A DNA stretch of 64,000 bases from Phocoena phocoena (GCF_963924675.1 NC_089226.1:47633124-47697123), one strand, 5' to 3'. Counted from the stretch's first letter, positions 21,946 to 33,858 are shown. Numbers and translations are program-made. The notes: generated by a model from the letters alone, not told the origin.

Positions 21946-22679
21946 TACATATAGGATACAAATATTTACTCCTTGGCCTAGCATATGAGGACTTTCATGA
22001 TTGAACTCCTTATCTACCTTGTCAGCCTCTTCTGCTAATTATGCTAATTTCTTTATTGTGCCATATACTGCAATGTTAAGCTTGCCATTCTTACAACTTT
22101 TTGAGTACCTACTTAGAGATAGGGCCAGGGATTATTTAGGGTACTATATATAACAAGATCAGTAAGCTTACAGTCTAGTAGAGGAAAGAGATACGAACCA
22201 GTAAATACAACATAGTATAGTGCATACAATTTTAAGTGCAGAGGAGGAAGTGAGGGTGAGTCAGGGAGACTTCACAAAAGAATGAGATTTGATCTGAGTC
22301 ATGAGGAATAATGAGTCACAGTTTTTAAGACTCTCCTCAAAGGTTAAGGTGGGGAAGGGTGAGGAAAATGGAAATAAGATTGTTATGAGGGAGGATAGGG
22401 TGTCATTAGGCTGGGAGAAGAAGGCTGGCATAGGTAACCAGACTCTGCAGCTCAGAATGGGCATCAGCAGTGTGGAAGCTCTGGTAGCGTGTCTGGCTGA
22501 CCCCTGCTGTTCTGGTGGTGTGTGTATTCTGTTGAGAAAAATACTTGCATGGCAGTTCTAGCATACTTTATTTTTCTTCAAAACACTATTTTTTCCCTCA
22601 AACCATTTATGACTTCTTTGGTTTCATATTATGTATTTTTTGTTTATTATTTGTATTTCCCACTAGAATGGTGACTGTA
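21946..22679. other. L2-like scraps, no gene
   Basis: About 21950-22100 reads like a worn L2 3' part (ccttggcctagcatatgagg, ctttcatgattgaac). About 22110-22260 includes agtaagcttacagtctagta, as in antisense L2. The 22301-22561 open frame has no recognisable motif. Confidence 0.4.
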
Positions 22680-22790
22680 TTTTGCCTGTTTTGTTCATTG
22701 TTGTGCACCTCGTACCTAGAACACTGCCTGACATATAATAGATACACAGAAAATTATTAAATAAATGGTTGTTGAATGGATGATTTCAAG
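22680..22790 (+). repeat. L2 3' terminal fragment
   Basis: tttgttcattgttgtgcacc, then agaacactgcctgacatata and aataaatggttgttgaatgg, is a clear L2 terminus. Confidence 0.8.
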
Positions 22791-22899
22791 TGATGTGAAT
22801 GGGTGTTTTAAAGATCACTTAGAATCTATATATTGTGTATTTGATAGAGATACACCTTAGAGTATATTTTGTACATTGAAATTATTTAACTCTATGGAA

Positions 22900-23140
22900 C
22901 AGGTTGAAAGCATGGGCTCTGGAATTAAGTCTTTTGGATTCTGATTCTGGCCTTACCACTTGCCATGTATGTGTCCTTCTGCAAGTTATTTAACCTCCTA
23001 TGTCTTGCTGTAAAATGGAGGATAATTATAGTACTTATTTCATGGTGTTGCTGTGAGGACTACATGACTTAGTACATGTAAAGTGCTTAGCGCAGTGTCT
23101 GGTACATAACTGGTGTGCAGTAACTGTGAGCTATTACTAT
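22900..23140 (+). repeat. MIR SINE, nearly complete
   Basis: All MIR blocks are in order: agcatgggctctggaattaa, ccttaccacttgccatgtat, ttatttaacctcctatgtc, gtaaaatggaggataat, gctgtgaggactacatgac and agtgtctggtacataac. Confidence 0.92.
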
Positions 23141-23739
23141 TTTATTAAATATTTCCATGAGCACTAGGAAACGAGTAAAGGTCTTGGAATATGTACATTG
23201 GTAATATTCCATGAAGGAAATTATATGGGGGATGTTTTTGTATTAAAGTTTTTATATCAAAGCATTGATACAAATGTTACAAAATACATAATTCACCCAT
23301 GATACCAATAGGACAGGCAGTTGAGTAAATAACATTCATAACACTCAGTAAATGTTTGAAGAACTATTTTGTAATTTCAATGTCAAATTGAATATAAAGT
23401 AATTTAAAAATTTCTTTTAAAATTAATGTAACCTGGTCCAGTGAAGCATTATCTCAATAACATATTTTTGAAATATTCAGTGTAGTCTCAATTAGTGTCT
23501 AATGCTAAATTACTATGGAAAATGAGCATCATACTGGATTTGCAAACACATTAGTCTCATTTAGTTTTTAACATTTCATATGTGTTGAATACAATTATAG
23601 CCACCTCACACTCATTCCAGCCCAAATATTAATTCATTAAAAAATTAACTTTATCATCCTCTTCCATCATTGAAAGGAAATGTTTATTTTGAAGAATCCT
23701 GTTGCTTACAGGATCTTGCCAGAATGCTCTTTTTAAAGC
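23141..23739. other. No gene recognised
   Basis: AT-rich sequence with no exon or confident repeat. Confidence 0.5.
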
Positions 23740-24170
23740 ACATATGTGCCAACTCCCCCACTAAAAAGCTTTCAATACTTTTTTTTTTTTTTTCTGAAAT
23801 CAAGTGCAAAATTCTTGGTATGGTATTTTGGGCCTCTGTGATCTGGTCCTCATCTGCCCCTCCAGCTTGATTTAACCAGTGCTCTTCACTGTCTTGCCTT
23901 GTGGTTCCTTGAGAGCTCTATTACTTTTGACTTTTCCTTGGCATATATTGTTTTATCCATCTGGATACTCTTTTCCCCATCTGAATACCTAGAGCACTTT
24001 TATTGTTTTTTCAGGACAATTCAAATTTCATATTTTGAAGCCTTCTCTAAATTTCCTGGTGGAAAGTGCTTGTACCTGTGGGTATAGATGCTTTACATAT
24101 TCTTCCTATAGTACTTTCACAATGGGTAGTTATTCCTTATAAGTTTTTAAAGTATGCATTAGTTATTTTA
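23740..24170 (+). repeat. L2 LINE 3' part
   Basis: The order cccactaaaaagctttcaat, cctctgtgatctggtcctca, tcttgccttgtggttccttg, ggacaattcaaatttcat and gccttctctaaatttcctgg follows the L2 3' region. A poly-T run is embedded at about 23779-23793. Confidence 0.65.
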
Positions 24171-24829
24171 AACAGAGTTGCTAAATACATGTTTAAAGTA
24201 TTGGTAGTGTCTCTTTCTGTTGTTCAGCTTTATTTTCACATCCCCTTTGTTTCAGTGTAGCTGAGTTTTGGGTCAGAGTCACTTTCTGACCCAAGAGGTC
24301 CCATACGGGGCTAGTTTCCTGGACTTACTACTACCAGAGGAGTTGGAGAACCTTTGAGGAGAAGAAACCTGTTGGCCATAGTTTCTATACCAAGGGTACA
24401 CATGTAAAATGTACTTTTGTTGTACATCCATCATCCTTTTGAGTCCTTTGGTTGGAAGGTTTCTGACGCTGTGGCAAACATTGAGTTAGGAACAATCCTT
24501 AGAGTTATCTATATTTGTGACAAGGTGGACTCTTAAGACAAACGAATTAATTTGGTGGGCCTGGCTGTATTCAGATTACTGAAGTTGGTAGAAAGTATAA
24601 TTTGATTGTTGAAATTTAGAAGACAAAATGTGAAGTCACATTTGCAATTCACTTACTGATCTTGATCTGGTCCATCCAGTAAGAGGACTGTTCTGAACAA
24701 GCCTAGATTATTCTAATTTTAAAACAGTTAACTTGTTTAAAAAAAGGAATAAATTAGAATATGAATTCTCTAACTAAAGCAGATTCCTGTAGGGCAGAGG
24801 ATTTAGACATTTTATGGTGTAATTAATCT
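24171..24829. other. No gene recognised
   Basis: No coding signal or confident repeat seen. Confidence 0.5.
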
Positions 24830-25078
24830 GTGGTCAAGTACTTGGGCTTTTGCTTCAGGCCTGATTGAACACTTGTTCTACCACTTACCAGCTGTGTAAA
24901 TTTTAACAATCCTAAACCATCACCTCAGTTTTGTAAACTTCTTAACCTCTAAGCCTTGGTTTTCTCATCTGTAAAATGGGGATGATAACATTATTTATCT
25001 TAATGCTTAATTTATAGTTCCCTGCACATAGGAAGTACTGAAAATGATGGGAGTTGTTATTATTATTATTATTAATGA
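24830..25078 (+). repeat. MIR SINE with (TTA)n end
   Basis: cttgggcttttgcttcaggc, ccacttaccagctgtgtaaa, aacctctaagccttggtttt, tctcatctgtaaaatgggga and tagttccctgcacatagg follow the MIR order, ending in ttattattattattatta. Confidence 0.85.
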
Positions 25079-26179
25079 ATTGTGGGTCAGTTGTTCATGT
25101 GTTAACTCCTCAATAAGATAGAAAGAACCCGCTGGGACTTGGTGTATGGGACTGGTCAACTATTTTGTTAGTGAATTAATGTAAGAGGAGTATCTGAAGG
25201 AAAAAAAAAGGAACATGGAACATTTTAGTTTGCTGCTCCTGCTTTATAATGGTGTTACTTTTGTTTTTTCTGTGATGGTGACACACTTATCTTTTTTGTT
25301 AGGCTATCACTCATATAATAAAAGTTTATGAGGTTTTGTGGATCTTCTGTCTGCAAATGGTAATAAGAATTTAGGTTTGGGAGATCTGGTTTGTGATGAG
25401 TTAAAGCACTATAGTAAATCATTATCAGTCTAGATATAGTCCAAGTCTTACAGTAGATGACAAGAAAGAAACAGAATCAACTCTGCTTGATTGCAGAGTA
25501 AGGTTATGTTTTAAATTTGTTTTAAAATAGGATTTAAAATTTCTGTAATTCATAGGGTGAAATCCCATTAATTTTACTGATTGAATTCTATTTTCCATTT
25601 ATGTATTCTAATCAAACACATTGACTCACTACTAAATCTTAATATAATTTGGCCTATTGAGAACATTAGGAAAAAAAGTCAATGGAGGGCTTAATCAAGG
25701 AAGAAAGCTTAAATATGTTACTCTTACTTTCTGATCTAGCATGGGGAAGAATGTTAATTTACTCACGGATTTCCTGTCCCTATCCAAATGTACTGTATTC
25801 TCCTTTTATGTCTCTTGAATGTTATATTTCCATTTTATACTGTATATCTTTCTGTATTATTTTGAATTTAAAATAGAGCTTAATTGGACAAAAATTAGCA
25901 CTAGAGTGTAAGCACCTAAAGACCCAGAGTGTTAGCTTATTCATATTTATATTAGTATAGTGACTGTTGAATACATGTTTACTGATGGTTGAGTGAAGTT
26001 TTTGGCAAATGTGTGTATATGTGTAGAGAGTGGAGAGGAGACGAATGAAGGAAAATGTGCTCTTAATTAGAGGATTTAAGAAGTAAATTAGTACTTTTAG
26101 TAATTATCATTACTGTTGTCCTTAAAAGTCCTGTTCAATAGGACATTAGTTAAATCTAACCATGATGGTTCTTTAAAAT
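25079..26179. other. Mostly unassigned; L2 end near 25900
   Basis: No gene seen. About 25895-26000 (agcactagagtgtaagcacc, then gttgaatacatgtttactg) resembles an L2 3' end in plus orientation. Confidence 0.45.
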
Positions 26180-26190
26180 GTTATCACTGA

Positions 26191-26394
26191 GGGCTTCCCT
26201 GGTGGCGCAGTGGTTGAGAGTCCGCCTGCCGATGCAGGGGACGCGGGTTCGTGCCCTGGTCCGGGAAGATCCCACATGCCGCGGAGCGGCTGGGCCCGTG
26301 AGCCATGGCCGCTGAGCCTGCACGTCTGGAGCCTGTGCTCTGCAACGGGAGAGGCCACAACAGTGAGAGGCCCGCATACCGCAAAAAAAAACCC
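26191..26394 (+). mobile_element. CHR-type SINE
   Basis: Complete copy with A box tggcgcagtgg, B box gggttcgtgccct and a short A tail. Flanked by gttatcactga (26180-26190) and gttatcaatga (26395-26405), an 11-bp duplication with one mismatch. Confidence 0.95.
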
Positions 26395-26405
26395 GTTATC
26401 AATGA

Positions 26406-26984
26406 GCAATGGCAAAACAGTTAGATGGATGTAGACACCTAAATGGAATTGACATCCATGGCTTAATGTCTGTTTTGTTTTATCTTACTTATGGATGACA
26501 GATATTGGCTATTATTCTTTCTGTGAAATTTCATTTTATGTAAGAAACAAATATATTTCAATGTAATATCCCAATACTTTTGTTTCAGATGAATTGATAA
26601 TCATGTTTGTAACTGAGGGAAAAAACATATGTAAAACTATGTACTGGCTATTTTCACATCTTTTGCTCAAATTATAGAAACAGTTTTTGGCATGTACTCT
26701 TCGAATCCATTTTCTACATTGCAGTCAGAGGTATCTTTTCAATGCATATCTGATTCTTGCTCTTTTCCCATTGTATGTGTACTTTCATTTATGTGTCCTT
26801 AAAAAAAAATCAAAGCTAAATACAAACAACAGTCAATGTATATCAAATATGCTTTGGAAAAACACCAATATGGTTAGACAGTATTGGGCTCTATATAGTC
26901 TGGACTGCTGAACTTTGGTTTCATCTTGTACTACATCTCTTTATCCCAGGCCCACATGAATGAGGCAACTTCTTAAATGTTTTT
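26406..26984. other. No gene recognised
   Basis: AT-rich spacer before L1-C; no exon or confident repeat. Confidence 0.5.
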
Positions 26985-27248
26985 AATTTTTTTCAGCTTT
27001 ATTGAGGTATAATTGACAAAATTGTAAGATATTTAAAGTGTACATTGCAATGATTGGATATATGTATACATTGTGAAAGGATTCCTCCCATCTAGCTAAC
27101 ACGTATATATATGGGTGTGTATATATATATGTACATATATACATATATATTTTAATTTATAATTTTTTAGTGAGAACATTTAAGTTCTACTCTCTTAGTA
27201 AATTTCAATTCTACAATGCAATGTTATCAACTCCAGTCACCATGTAAT

Positions 27249-27312
27249 ACATTACACCCTCAGAACTTATTCATCTTACAACATTACACCCTCAGAACTT
27301 ATTCATCTTACA
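27249..27312. repeat. Perfect 32-bp tandem duplication
   Basis: Two identical 32-bp units, each starting acattacaccctcagaact, lie at 27249-27280 and 27281-27312 inside the L1-C 3' region. Confidence 0.95.
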
Positions 27313-27567
27313 GCTGAAAGTTTGTATCCTTTTACCAACCTCTCCCTGTTTCCCCCAGCCCCCAGCCTCTGACAATCACTTTTCTACTATCTGCTTCTGT
27401 GAGTTTGAGTTGGACTTTTTGAAAAATTAGATCGCACATATAAGTGAAAACATGTAGTGTTTATCTTTCTTTGTCTGGCTTAGTTCACTTAGCATAATGC
27501 CCTCAAGGTCCCTCCATATTGTGGCAAATGGCAAGATTTCCTTCTTTCTCCTGAATGAATAACATTC

Positions 27568-27570
<3 letters not shown>

Positions 27571-27619
<49 letters not shown>
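27571..27619. repeat. (TG)n microsatellite
   Basis: About 24 uninterrupted TG units inside L1-C, the longest dinucleotide run in the window. Confidence 0.97.
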
Positions 27620-27623
<4 letters not shown>

Positions 27624-27922
27624 ATCTTGTTTATCCATTCTGCTGTTGATGGAGATTTAGGTTATTTCCCTGTCTTGGCTATTATGAATAATACTGCAGT
27701 GATCTCATAGGGGTATGGATATCTCATCAATATCCTGTTTTCATTTCATTCAGATACATACCCAGAAGTGGGATTGCTGGATCATATGATAATTCTATTT
27801 TTAATTTTTTGAGGAACCTCCACATTGTTTTCCATAGTGGCTGTACCAAGTTACATGCCAACCATCAGTGCACAAGGGTTCCCTTTTCACTACATCCTCA
27901 CAAACACTTGTTATCATTTGTC

Positions 27923-28127
27923 TTTTTTTTTTTTTGCGGTACGTGGGCCTCTCACTGTTGTGGCCTCTCTCGTTGTGGAGCATAGGCTCTGGACGCGCAG
28001 GCTCAGTGGCCATGGCTCACGGGTCTAGCCGCTCTGCGGCATGCGTGATCTTCCCAAACCGGCGCATGGACCTGTGTCCCCTGCATTGGCAGGCAGACTC
28101 TCAACTACTGCGTCACCAGGGAAGCCC
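27923..28127 (-). mobile_element. CHR-type SINE in L1-C
   Basis: Poly-T start, SINE body and tcaccagggaagccc end. tcatttgtc flanks it at 27914-27922 and 28128-28136. Confidence 0.95.
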
Positions 28128-28136
28128 TCATTTGTC

Positions 28137-29195
28137 ATTTTGATGACAGCCATTCTAATATGTGTGAGGTGATACCTCATTATCATTTTGATTTGCATGT
28201 CTTTGATGATTAGTGATATTGAGCACTTTTTCATGTGTCTATTGGCCGTCCATACTTCTTCTTTGAAAAAGTGTCTATTCAGTTCCTCTGCTCATTTTTT
28301 AATTGGATTGTTTGTTTTCTTGATATTTAGTTTTATGGGTTTTTCTTTTTTTTTTTTTACACATGTTGGATATTGACCCCTTATCAGATATATGATCTGC
28401 AAATATTTTGTCCCCTTCAGTAGGCTGCCTTTTCATTTTGTTGATGGTGTCCTTTGCTGTGCAGAGGCTTTAGTTTAATGTAGTCCTTTATTTATTTTTG
28501 TTTTTGTTTGTTGCCTTTGCTTTTGGTATCATGTCCAGAAAATCATTTTCAAGACTGATGTCAAGGAACTTACTGCTTATGCTTTGTTCTAGGAGTTTTA
28601 TGGTTGCAAGTCTGTGTTCCAATCTTTAATCCATCTTGAGTTGATTTTTGTGTTTGGTGTAAGATAGTGGTCCAGTTTCATTCTTTTGCATTTGGCTATC
28701 CAGTTTCTCCAGCACCATTTATTGAAGAGACTGTCCTTTCTCCCACTGTGTATTCTTAGCTCCTTTGTCATAAATTTACTGACCATATAGATTTATTTCT
28801 TGGCTCTCTATTTTTTTCCACTGATCATGTGTATGTTTTTAATGTCAACACCATACTGTTTTGATTACTATAGCTTTGTAATATAGTTTGAAATCAGGAA
28901 GCATGATATCTCCAGATTTGCTCTTCTTCCTCAAGGTTGCTTTTGCTATTCAGAGTCTTTTGTGGTTCCATACAAATTTGGGGAGTGTTTGTTCTATTTC
29001 TGTGAAAAATGCTACTGGCTTTGATAGGAATTGCATTGAATCTGTAGATTGCTTTGGGTAGTATGGACATTTTAACAGTATTAATTCTTCCAATCCATGC
29101 GCACGGACTTTTTGTTTATTAGTGTCTTCTTCAGTTTCTTTCATCGATGTCTGATAGTTTTCCGTTACAGGTCTTTCAACTCCTTTTTAAATTAA
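28137..29195 (-). pseudogene. L1-C ORF2 C-terminal relic
   Basis: Antisense text of the ORF2 region after the reverse-transcriptase core: thumb-like pieces at 28598-28786 ([15 protein letters not shown]) and 28950-29144 ([10 protein letters not shown]). Many stops break it. The endonuclease and the catalytic FADD region are absent because of the internal deletion. Confidence 0.85.
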
Positions 29196-29214
29196 TTAAT
29201 TAATTTCAACATTT

Positions 29215-29990
29215 CTTGTAAGGCTGTCTAGTGGTTATAAATTTCTTCAGCTTTTGGTTTTCTGGATAACTTTTGATCTCTCCTTCAATTCTGAAGGACA
29301 GTTTGCCTTGTAGAGTATTCTTGAGTGGCAGGTTTTTTCTTTCAGCGCTCTGAATATATTATTGCCAGCCCCTTATGGCCTGCAAAGTTTGTGCTGAATA
29401 TCTTCTGATAGTTATATGGGGGTTCTCTTGCACATAACACGTTGTTTTCTCTTGCTGGTTTTAAGAATCTCTCCTTTTATTTAACTTTTTACAATTTAAT
29501 TATAGTTTGTTTTGGTGTGGATCTCTTTGGATTCATCTTTTTTGGAGTTCTTTTTGGGCTTCCTGGATCTATATGTCTATTTCTTTCCCCAATCAAGGGA
29601 AGTTTAAGCCATTCTTTCTTTGAATAAGCTTTTTGCCCCTTTCTCTTTCTCTTCCCTTTCTCGTACCTCTATAATGTGTATATTTGTCTGCGTAAGTCCC
29701 TTAAGCTATCTTCACTCTTTTCCATTCTGTTTTCTTTTTTATTCTCTGATTGAATGGATTCCACTGCCATGTCTTTGAGTTCACGGATCCTTTCTTCCAT
29801 TTCATCTAGCTTAATGTTGAACTCCTCTATTGAATTTTTCATTTCCATTACTGTGTTATTCTGTTCTGTGATTTCTGTTTGCTGCTTTATTATATTATCT
29901 TTCCTTTTGTTGAAATTCTCAGTTTGTTCATGCAGTGTCCTCCTGACCTTGGTGAGCATTTTTTTGAACATTATTTTGAACTCTTTATCA
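29215..29990 (-). pseudogene. L1-C ORF1 relic
   Basis: ORF1 in decayed form. The C-terminal end (ttcaacatttcttgtaaggc on the plus strand) comes first, then the RRM region. An open 100-codon coiled-coil piece lies at 29669-29971 with heptad-like phrases (IKQQTEITEQNNTVMEMKNS). Stops separate the parts. Confidence 0.85.
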
Positions 29991-30299
29991 GGGAAATCTC
30001 CTATCTCTGTTTAATTAAGGTCTGTTTCTGGAGTTTTATCTTGTTCTTCTGTTTGGAACATATTCCTCTGTTTCTTCATTTTCCTTGACTCTTTCTGTTT
30101 TAGTTTCTGTGCATTAGATAAACAGCCATCTCTCTCAATCTTGATGGACTGGTTTTGTGTAGGAGATGAACCTTATCATTCAGCCTGGCCCTAGCTCTTA
30201 GTTGTATCTGAAACCTTTGTGATTGTCCAAACTGCCTTCTTTGTTCTTAGTGGCTTCTAGTAGTTGAAGGTAGGTCACAACCTGTCATGTTCCAAAGGG

Positions 30300-31170
30300 G
30301 ACTGTGCCGTCAGCATCTAGAGTCAGGCTGACTAGAGGCCATACCCTGAGGCAACAGCTGTTAAAATATGCAAGTATATCTCTTTCAGGGAAAGACTAGA
30401 AAATGGCCATTTCTGTCTACTCCCTCTTTGCTGAGAGCTGGAGTGATATCTGGTTAAGAAGTGTTTCTTTGTACCTGTGAATGCAAGTCCTGTTGGCTAG
30501 GTGATCAAGGAATGCATCTCCTGGGTGGCAGCTGCAAAACCAGGAGCTTCTGATGGACGTGTCTATAACTTGTTCCAGGAAGACACTGGCAAGCTTTAGC
30601 TGGCCAGTGAGTGACCATGGAGAAGGCATCACAGTCTTCCTTGGTCTGGAGAGAGTTGCAGTTGGCCCCCTACATGTGTGTTGAATTAGAAGCCTGACCT
30701 TCAGGCTGCAGCTTTTAAGATATGCAAATTGGCCTCTTTTACAAAAAGACTCAGAGATATAGGCATTTCTGACTGTTGCCTCTGTGCTGAGACTGGGGGA
30801 ATAGCCAGTTAAGAACTATACCTTTGTTTGCTACAGTCCCATTGAACCTGTGAATGCAAGACCTGCTGGTCACCAAAGCCAGGTGATTGGGGTGTGTCTT
30901 CTCTGCAGCAGTTGCAAAAGCTGGTGTTCCATACAGGTTCACAAACACCTTTTAGGGAGATACCAGTGACCTGGAGTGGGGCAGGCAATTGTGGAGATAA
31001 CTCCAGCATTTTTGCCTGCTTTCTGAGGAAGATCACAATTGGCCCTTAGTTGTGTGTGAATTAGGAGCCTAAATCTCAAGCTTTCAGTTTTTAAGATATG
31101 CTAATTCTCCTGGGAGATGAGCATTTCTGTCTGCTGACTCTGCACTGAGCCCTTTTTCAATTTTTTTTTT
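30300..31170 (-). promoter_or_regulatory. L1-C 5' UTR with tandem monomers
   Basis: At least two full units and a partial third of about 354-376 bp. The landmark ttaagatatgc recurs at 30361 (as ttaaaatatgc), 30715 and 31091. Each is followed by a gcatttctg/ccatttctg block and then, in the first two, cctgtgaatgcaag. In several mammals tandem 5' monomers act as L1 promoters; that role here is inferred from position. Confidence 0.7.
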
Positions 31171-31201
31171 CTTGTCTATCTGATGTACAGGAGTCATTCA
31201 G

Positions 31202-31217
31202 CTAGTTTCTGGATTTC
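31202..31217. repeat. Left target-site duplication of L1-D
   Basis: ctagtttctggatttc, repeated exactly at 33859-33874. Confidence 0.95.
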
Positions 31218-31619
31218 ATTTTTTTAAAATATTTTATTTAATTAATTAAGTAATTGAAGTATAACTGACCTACAAGACTATGGTAGGTGTACAGCATATT
31301 AATTCCATATTTCTATCCATTATAAAATATCACCATCATAGGTCTAGTTACCATCTGTCACCATACAAAGATATTACAATGTTACTGACTGTATTTCCCA
31401 TGCTGTACATTTCATCTCTGTGACTTATTTAATTTGTAACTGGAAGTTTGTACCTCTTCATCGCCCTCACCTATTTCATTTACCCCTTACCCACCCTCTC
31501 CTCTGGCAACCATGTTTGTTCTCTATATCTATGAGTCTGTTTCTGTTTTACGTTTTTTCATTTGTTTTGCTTTTTAGATAACACGTATAAGTGAAATAAT
31601 ATGATATTTGTCTTTCTCT

Positions 31620-32955
31620 GACTTGTTTCACTTAGCAAAATACCCTGTAGGTCCACCCATGTTGTTGCTTTCTTGTGGCTGAATAATATTCCATTAAATA
31701 TATACCACATCTTCTTGATTGATTCATCTATCAATGGACACTTAGGCTGCTTCTATATCTTGGCTATTGTAAATAATGCTGCAATAAACTTAGGGGTACA
31801 TATATCTTTTTGAATTATTATTTTTGCTTTCTTTAGAAAAATACCCAGAAGTGGAATTGCTGGGTCCAAAAGTAGTTCTATTTTTAAACTTCTTGAGGAC
31901 CTCCATACTGTTTTCCATAGTGTTTGCACCAATTTATGTTCTCACTGACAAGTGCTGGAGGGTTCCCCTTTCTCTTGTTTTCTTTTTGATAATAGCCATT
32001 CTGACATATGTGAGGTGGTATCTCATTGTGGTTTTGATTTGCATTTCCCTAATGATTAGTGATTTTGAGCATCTCTTCATGTACCTACTGGCCATCTGTA
32101 TATCTTTTTTTTTTTCGTTACGTGGGCCTCTCACCACTGTGGCCTCTCCCGCTGCAGAGCGCAGGCTCCAGACGTGCAGGCCCAGCGACCATGGCTCACA
32201 GGCCCAGCCGCTCCGCGGCACATGGGATCCTCCCAGACCTGGGAACAAACCCACGTCCCCTGCATCGGCAGGTGGACTCCCAACCACTGCACCACCAGGG
32301 AAGCCCTGTATATCTTTTTTTTTTTTGGAAAAAATTTCTATTCAGGTCCTATGCCCATTTTTCAATCTGATTGTGTTATTTTGATGTTGAATGGTATGAG
32401 TTCTTTGTTTATTTTGGATATTAACCCCTTGTTGGATATATTGTTTACAAATATCTTCTCCCATTCAGTAGGCTGCTTTTTTGTTTTGTTGATAGTTTCC
32501 TTTGCTATGCAAATACTTTTTAGTTTGATGTAGTCCTATTTATTTTTTGCTTTAGTTTCTCTTGCCTGAGGAGATATATCCAACAAAATATTGATAAGAC
32601 TTGTGTCAAAAGCCTACTGCTTATGTTTTCTTCTACAAATGTTATAGTTTGAGGTCTTACATTTAAAATTTTAATCCATTTTGAATTTATTTTTGTGTAT
32701 GGTGTAAGAGAGTAGTCTGTTTGATTCTTTTGCCTGTAGCTATCCAGTTTTTCCAACATCATTTATTGAAGAGGCTGTCTTTCCTCGTTGTGTATTCTTG
32801 CTCCCTTTTTCATAGATTAATTGCCCTTTATAAATGTGGGTCTATTTCTGGGTTCTCTATTCTGGTCCATTGATCTGTCTGTTTTGTGTCAGTACCATAC
32901 TGTTTTGATAAGTGTAACTTTATAGTGTAGCTTGAAATCAGGGACCGTTATACCT
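31620..32955 (-). pseudogene. L1-D ORF2 C-terminal relic
   Basis: The retained piece starts at GGITVPDFKLHYK, in the ORF2 thumb region after the polymerase core, and runs to the ORF2 end with several stops. An 80-codon open frame at 32889-33131 crosses the junction and fuses 5'-UTR sequence to this ORF2 start in frame. Confidence 0.85.
32105..32305 (-). mobile_element. CHR-type SINE in L1-D
   Basis: T-run start, SINE body, and ccaccagggaagcc end. ctgtatatc flanks it at 32096-32104 and 32306-32314. It is the innermost of three nested insertions. Confidence 0.95.
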
Positions 32956-33858
32956 CCTGCTGCTGGTGGGTGGGACTGAGTCCCTTTGCAATTGGCAGCA
33001 CACCCTGTGGGTTCCTGGGGCTGGTGCCAGCCCACTGGTTGGTGGAGCCACTTCTTGGGGTGGTTGGCTGTGAGGCCTTGGTGTTCCAGGGCTTGGTGCT
33101 GGCTCACTGGTGGGCAGGAATGGGTCCCCATGCACCTGGCTGCTTGGCATGAGGGATCCCAGGGCTGATGCCAATGGGCTGTTGGGTGGGTAAGCCCCCT
33201 GGCACTGTTAGGCTAGAAGGAGGATTCCAAAATGATGCTTGTCAGCACAAGTGTCCTTGTGGTAGAATGAGATTCCCCAAATGTCTGCTTTCAGTGTGTT
33301 TGTCTCCAGGAAGCATCCCAGTTGTCTCCTACCTTTCTGGGAGGCTCTCCAAGATCAGCAAGTGGGTATGGCCCAGGCTCCTTTCAAATTACTACTCTGT
33401 GCTGATTCCAGAGCATGTGGAGATTTTGTGTGTGCTCTTTAAGAGCAGAGTCTATTTCTTATGGCTCTCCAGTTCTCCTATACATAAGGCACCCACCCCT
33501 GTCTTCAAAGCCAGACATTCTGGGGGCTTGTTTTCTCAGTGTAGGAACCCCAGTCTGGGGAGCCTGATGTGGGGCTCAAACACCTTGCTGCTTTGGGAGA
33601 ACCTCTGCAATTGTGATTGTCCTCTCATTTGTGTGTTGCCTATCTTGGAAGTGTGGGTCTTGATTATACTGTATCTCCACCCCTCCTGCCCTTCTTGTTG
33701 TGATTTCTACTTTATATCTTAAGTTGTAAGAATTGTTTTCTTCTAGTCTTCAGGTCATTCTCATAGATAGTTGCTCTGTAAATAGTTGTAATTTTGGTGT
33801 ACCTGTGGGAGGAGTATAGCTCACGGTCTTCCTACTTCACCATCTTGGTCACTCCCCT
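32956..33858 (-). promoter_or_regulatory. L1-D 5' UTR
   Basis: GC-richer than its surroundings. It begins (minus strand) with the AAGATGG motif at 33840-33846, a site that in human L1 binds YY1 and sets the start of transcription. The joined ORF2 sequence begins at about 32955. Confidence 0.7.

Larger units (their letters stand above)
31218..33858 (-). mobile_element. L1-D, internally deleted LINE-1
   Basis: A 2.64-kb minus-strand L1 with a 3' UTR, an ORF2 C-terminal part (about 31620-32955) and a 5' UTR (32956-33858) joined directly; ORF1 and most of ORF2 are missing. Perfect 16-bp duplications flank it. The 5' end reads GGGGAGTGACCAAGATGG on the minus strand, a normal L1 start with the YY1-like AAGATGG. 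The deletion may have arisen in the RNA before insertion or in the DNA after it. Confidence 0.9.

Noticed and set aside
27571..27619. (TG)n run as a Z-DNA regulatory element
   Set aside because: It is a microsatellite in a dead L1; no nearby promoter or gene supports a role.
32889..33722. GC-richer block with open frames on both strands, including 184 codons at 33168-33722
   Set aside because: It is the L1-D 5' UTR; its ends are fixed by the L1 start and a 16-bp target duplication.
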